DNA of 64,000 nucleotides from Christensenella minuta (GTDB taxonomy: Bacteria; Bacillota; Clostridia; Christensenellales; Christensenellaceae). Under the pieces are notes generated by a model. That model was not told the origin of the DNA, made no database searches, and saw only the letters and a program-made list of their open reading frames with translations. A program made the position numbers and the translations under genes. Of this stretch, positions 61,138 to 64,000 are shown one piece after another. The DNA lies in NCBI RefSeq assembly GCF_003628755.1, contig NZ_CP029256.1, positions 515,585-579,584 of the forward strand, given 5' to 3'. Positions within the stretch are counted from its first letter, which is position 1, and each line of letters begins with the position of its first letter.

Positions 61138-61204
61138 CAAATCGGTTTTAAACCGGTTTTTTGTGTATATAAAGATACTGCAGGTGGAAAGGAGGGCGCG
61201 CGGC

Positions 61205-62242
61205 ATGGAATTGTCAGACAGAAAATTGAGAATATTAAAAGCGATCATCGACGATTACATTGATACCGGAATTCCGGTTGGGTCGCGTACGCTTTCCAAA
61301 AAACCGGATCTTGATTACAGTCCGGCGACAATCCGAAACGAGATGGCAGACCTTGAAGAAATGGGGCTGCTTGAGCAACCGCACACCTCAGCGGGGAGAA
61401 CGCCGAGTGACAAGGCCTACCGCTTATATGTGGACCGGCTGATGCACATCGACCGCATTACCAAAGACGAGGCGATGTTCATCCGCAATTATTTCGATAC
61501 GCGCGTCGACGAGATCGGCGAGGTGTTGACCTCAGCGGCTAAAGCGCTGTCGGATGCCACCAAGCATATTTCGATGGTGACGGCGCCGAACCTTGAAAGC
61601 GTAAAGCTGAAACGCATCCAGATTGTAAAGATTACCGAAGCAAAAGCACTTTTGATTTTTGTAACGGACAATGGGCTGGTGCAGGACAAAATGATTAACG
61701 TACCGCTTGCGATGGATGTGCACCAACTTGAGGCACTTTCCAACATGCTGACGGAGCAGGTCCAGAATACGTCGCTGAAAGAAGCTGAAGAGATCATCAA
61801 AAGTTCGTGTATGGACAGCCTGAAAGAGCAAAAGATGATTATGAGCGAGGTACTTGACGCCATCAACCTTAATCGTGAGAAAAAAGAGCTTGTGTTTGGC
61901 GGGGCGCAAAATATATTCAATTATCCGGAATATAAAGATGTGAGCAAAGCGCAGCATTTCCTGCAGCTTCTGGAGACCAAAGACGTGCTCTATAAGGTGA
62001 TGTCCGCAGCGACCGACCTTGAATTTTCAATCAGGATTGGAAAAGAGAATCCTTATGATGATTTTAAGGATATGAGTATCGTGACGGCAACCTATAAGAT
62101 AGGCGGCGAGAAAATCGGATCGTTTGGTGTGATTGGGCCGACACGCATGGATTACGCGCGCGTACTTTCCGTGCTGAATTACGTAGGCATGAGTTTGAGC
62201 GACATTCTTTCATGTTTGCTGCAAACAGAGAATAAAAAATAA
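61205..62242 (+). CDS. hrcA: Heat-inducible transcription repressor HrcA
   Basis: Repressor that binds CIRCE and controls class I heat-shock genes. The 345 residues have the winged helix SDRKLRILKAIIDDYIDTGI with GSRTLSK and YSPATIRNEMADLEEMGLL in the first 55 residues, then HTSAGRTPSDKAYRLYVDRL near 60, and the GAF-like and dimerisation domains. ATG 61205 follows GGAGGG; the upstream ATG at 61124 lies inside the CIRCE spacer and is not used. It is autoregulated through the CIRCE at 61111. Confidence 0.96.
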   Translation: MELSDRKLRILKAIIDDYIDTGIPVGSRTLSKKPDLDYSPATIRNEMADLEEMGLLEQPHTSAGRTPSDKAYRLYVDRLMHIDRITKDEAMFIRNYFDTRVDEIGEVLTSAAKALSDATKHISMVTAPNLESVKLKRIQIVKITEAKALLIFVTDNGLVQDKMINVPLAMDVHQLEALSNMLTEQVQNTSLKEAEEIIKSSCMDSLKEQKMIMSEVLDAINLNREKKELVFGGAQNIFNYPEYKDVSKAQHFLQLLETKDVLYKVMSAATDLEFSIRIGKENPYDDFKDMSIVTATYKIGGEKIGSFGVIGPTRMDYARVLSVLNYVGMSLSDILSCLLQTENKK

Positions 62243-62256
62243 GGCAGGTAAGAAAA

Positions 62257-62853
62257 TTGGCGGAAAAACAGGAGAAGCAGCAGGTGGAGCAAGAACGGGC
62301 TGCGGAAGAAGTAAAAGAACAGGTTGTGGAAGAGCGGGCGGAGGAGACGAAGCCTGAGGAAAAAGAGGAAAAAAAGACGGCGAAGCATAAAGCTGCCGCC
62401 AAAAAGGACAAGGCGCAGGAAAAGCTGAAGATTCTGGAAGCGGAAAAAGAGGAATATTTAAACGCGCTGCAAAGGGAACGGGCGGATTTTGAGAATTATA
62501 AGAAGCGCAATGCGACCCTCGCCGCATCGTCATTTCAAAACGGCGTAGCGGATACCGTCATGGTGATATTGCCGATCCTCGACAACTTTGAACGCGCGCT
62601 GGCCGCAGAATGCGGAGACAAAGCGTTCTTTGAAGGAATGACGATGATTATGCGGCAAATGCAGGACGCGCTCCGGAACTTGGGTGTGGAAGAAATCGGC
62701 GCAGACGGACAGTTCGACCCGGAAGTGCATAATGCGGTGATGCAGGTGGAAGAAGAAGGGTTTGAGACCAATCAGATTGTCGAAGTGCTGCAAAAAGGAT
62801 ATAGCCTGAACGGAAAGGTGCTGCGGCACTCGATGGTAAAGGTTGCAAAGTAA
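62257..62853 (+). CDS. grpE: Nucleotide exchange factor GrpE
   Basis: Releases ADP from DnaK. The 198 residues begin with a long Glu/Lys-rich coiled coil (to about residue 60), then the helical region AEKEEYLNALQRERADFENY with KKRN near 66-88, and a beta-domain with DGQFDPEVHNAVM near 150. The start is TTG 62257 with GCAGGTAAG upstream. It lies 14 bases after hrcA and 73 before dnaK. Confidence 0.95.
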   Translation: MAEKQEKQQVEQERAAEEVKEQVVEERAEETKPEEKEEKKTAKHKAAAKKDKAQEKLKILEAEKEEYLNALQRERADFENYKKRNATLAASSFQNGVADTVMVILPILDNFERALAAECGDKAFFEGMTMIMRQMQDALRNLGVEEIGADGQFDPEVHNAVMQVEEEGFETNQIVEVLQKGYSLNGKVLRHSMVKVAK

Positions 62854-62926
62854 AAATAAGGCGGAACGCCTTATCTATAATCAAAAATAAAGAATTGAAA
62901 AACAATTTTACAGGAGGTTTTCATAA

Positions 62927-64000
<1,074 letters not shown>

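Overview
The window looks like chromosomal DNA of a strictly anaerobic, moderately GC-rich member of the Clostridia (Bacillota). Supporting signs are the lepA-hemW-hrcA-grpE-dnaK order with a perfect CIRCE element, strong AGGAGG ribosome sites, many short lipoprotein signal peptides, a desulfoferrodoxin and the [FeFe]-hydrogenase maturases HydE, HydG and HydF. A Christensenella-like lineage would fit, but the sequence alone does not prove it. I saw no rRNA, tRNA, CRISPR array, transposase or prophage genes.

Layout. 1-2.8 kb: cardiolipin synthase (cut at its 5' end), an MscS channel and a small membrane protein. 2.8-5.4 kb: pyrBI behind a likely attenuator, and argF behind a promoter with tandem ARG-box-like sites. 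5.4-11.7 kb: aldehyde dehydrogenase, a lipoprotein, a dGTPase-like HD protein, superoxide reductase, a DUF6512-like membrane protein and a homocysteine-methyltransferase-like protein. 11.7-20.2 kb, mostly minus strand: thioesterase-pfkA, a polar amino-acid ABC transporter, an F420-ligase-family protein, and a glycerol-1-phosphate dehydrogenase divergent from a eukaryotic-type hexokinase. 20.2-24.8 kb: hydE-hydG-hydF behind a terminator-containing leader, then a cyclophilin. 24.8-31.7 kb: the complete phosphate regulon pstSCAB-phoU-phoP-phoR with a Pho box.

31.7-44.9 kb is a sugar catabolism island: two LacI-type regulators, a ribose-type ABC importer, two TIM-barrel isomerases/epimerases, a DUF4432 mutarotase-like protein, a BtpA/SgcQ protein, a PfkB kinase and a GATase1-like protein. 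Several copies of a palindrome centred on AAAGCGCTTT lie in its promoters. The sugar is not identifiable from sequence. 45.0-47.5 kb is a tight three-gene operon: a EutN/CcmL-like microcompartment vertex protein with a long tail, a methylthioribose-1-phosphate isomerase homologue and a class II aldolase ending in an encapsulation-peptide-like helix. This suggests a microcompartment-linked 5-deoxy- or methylthio-pentose salvage route.

47.6-55.1 kb is an NHLM-type peptide export locus: a 78-residue ORF with a double-glycine-leader-like motif, an ECF sigma factor, a HlyD-like protein, a C39-peptidase ABC transporter, a second NHLM ABC transporter and a solute-binding lipoprotein, with no recognisable modification enzyme. 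55.1-57.9 kb (minus): LUD protein, phosphoglucomutase/phosphomannomutase and a Dabb protein. 57.9-64 kb: lepA, hemW and hrcA-grpE-dnaK, with dnaK cut by the window end.
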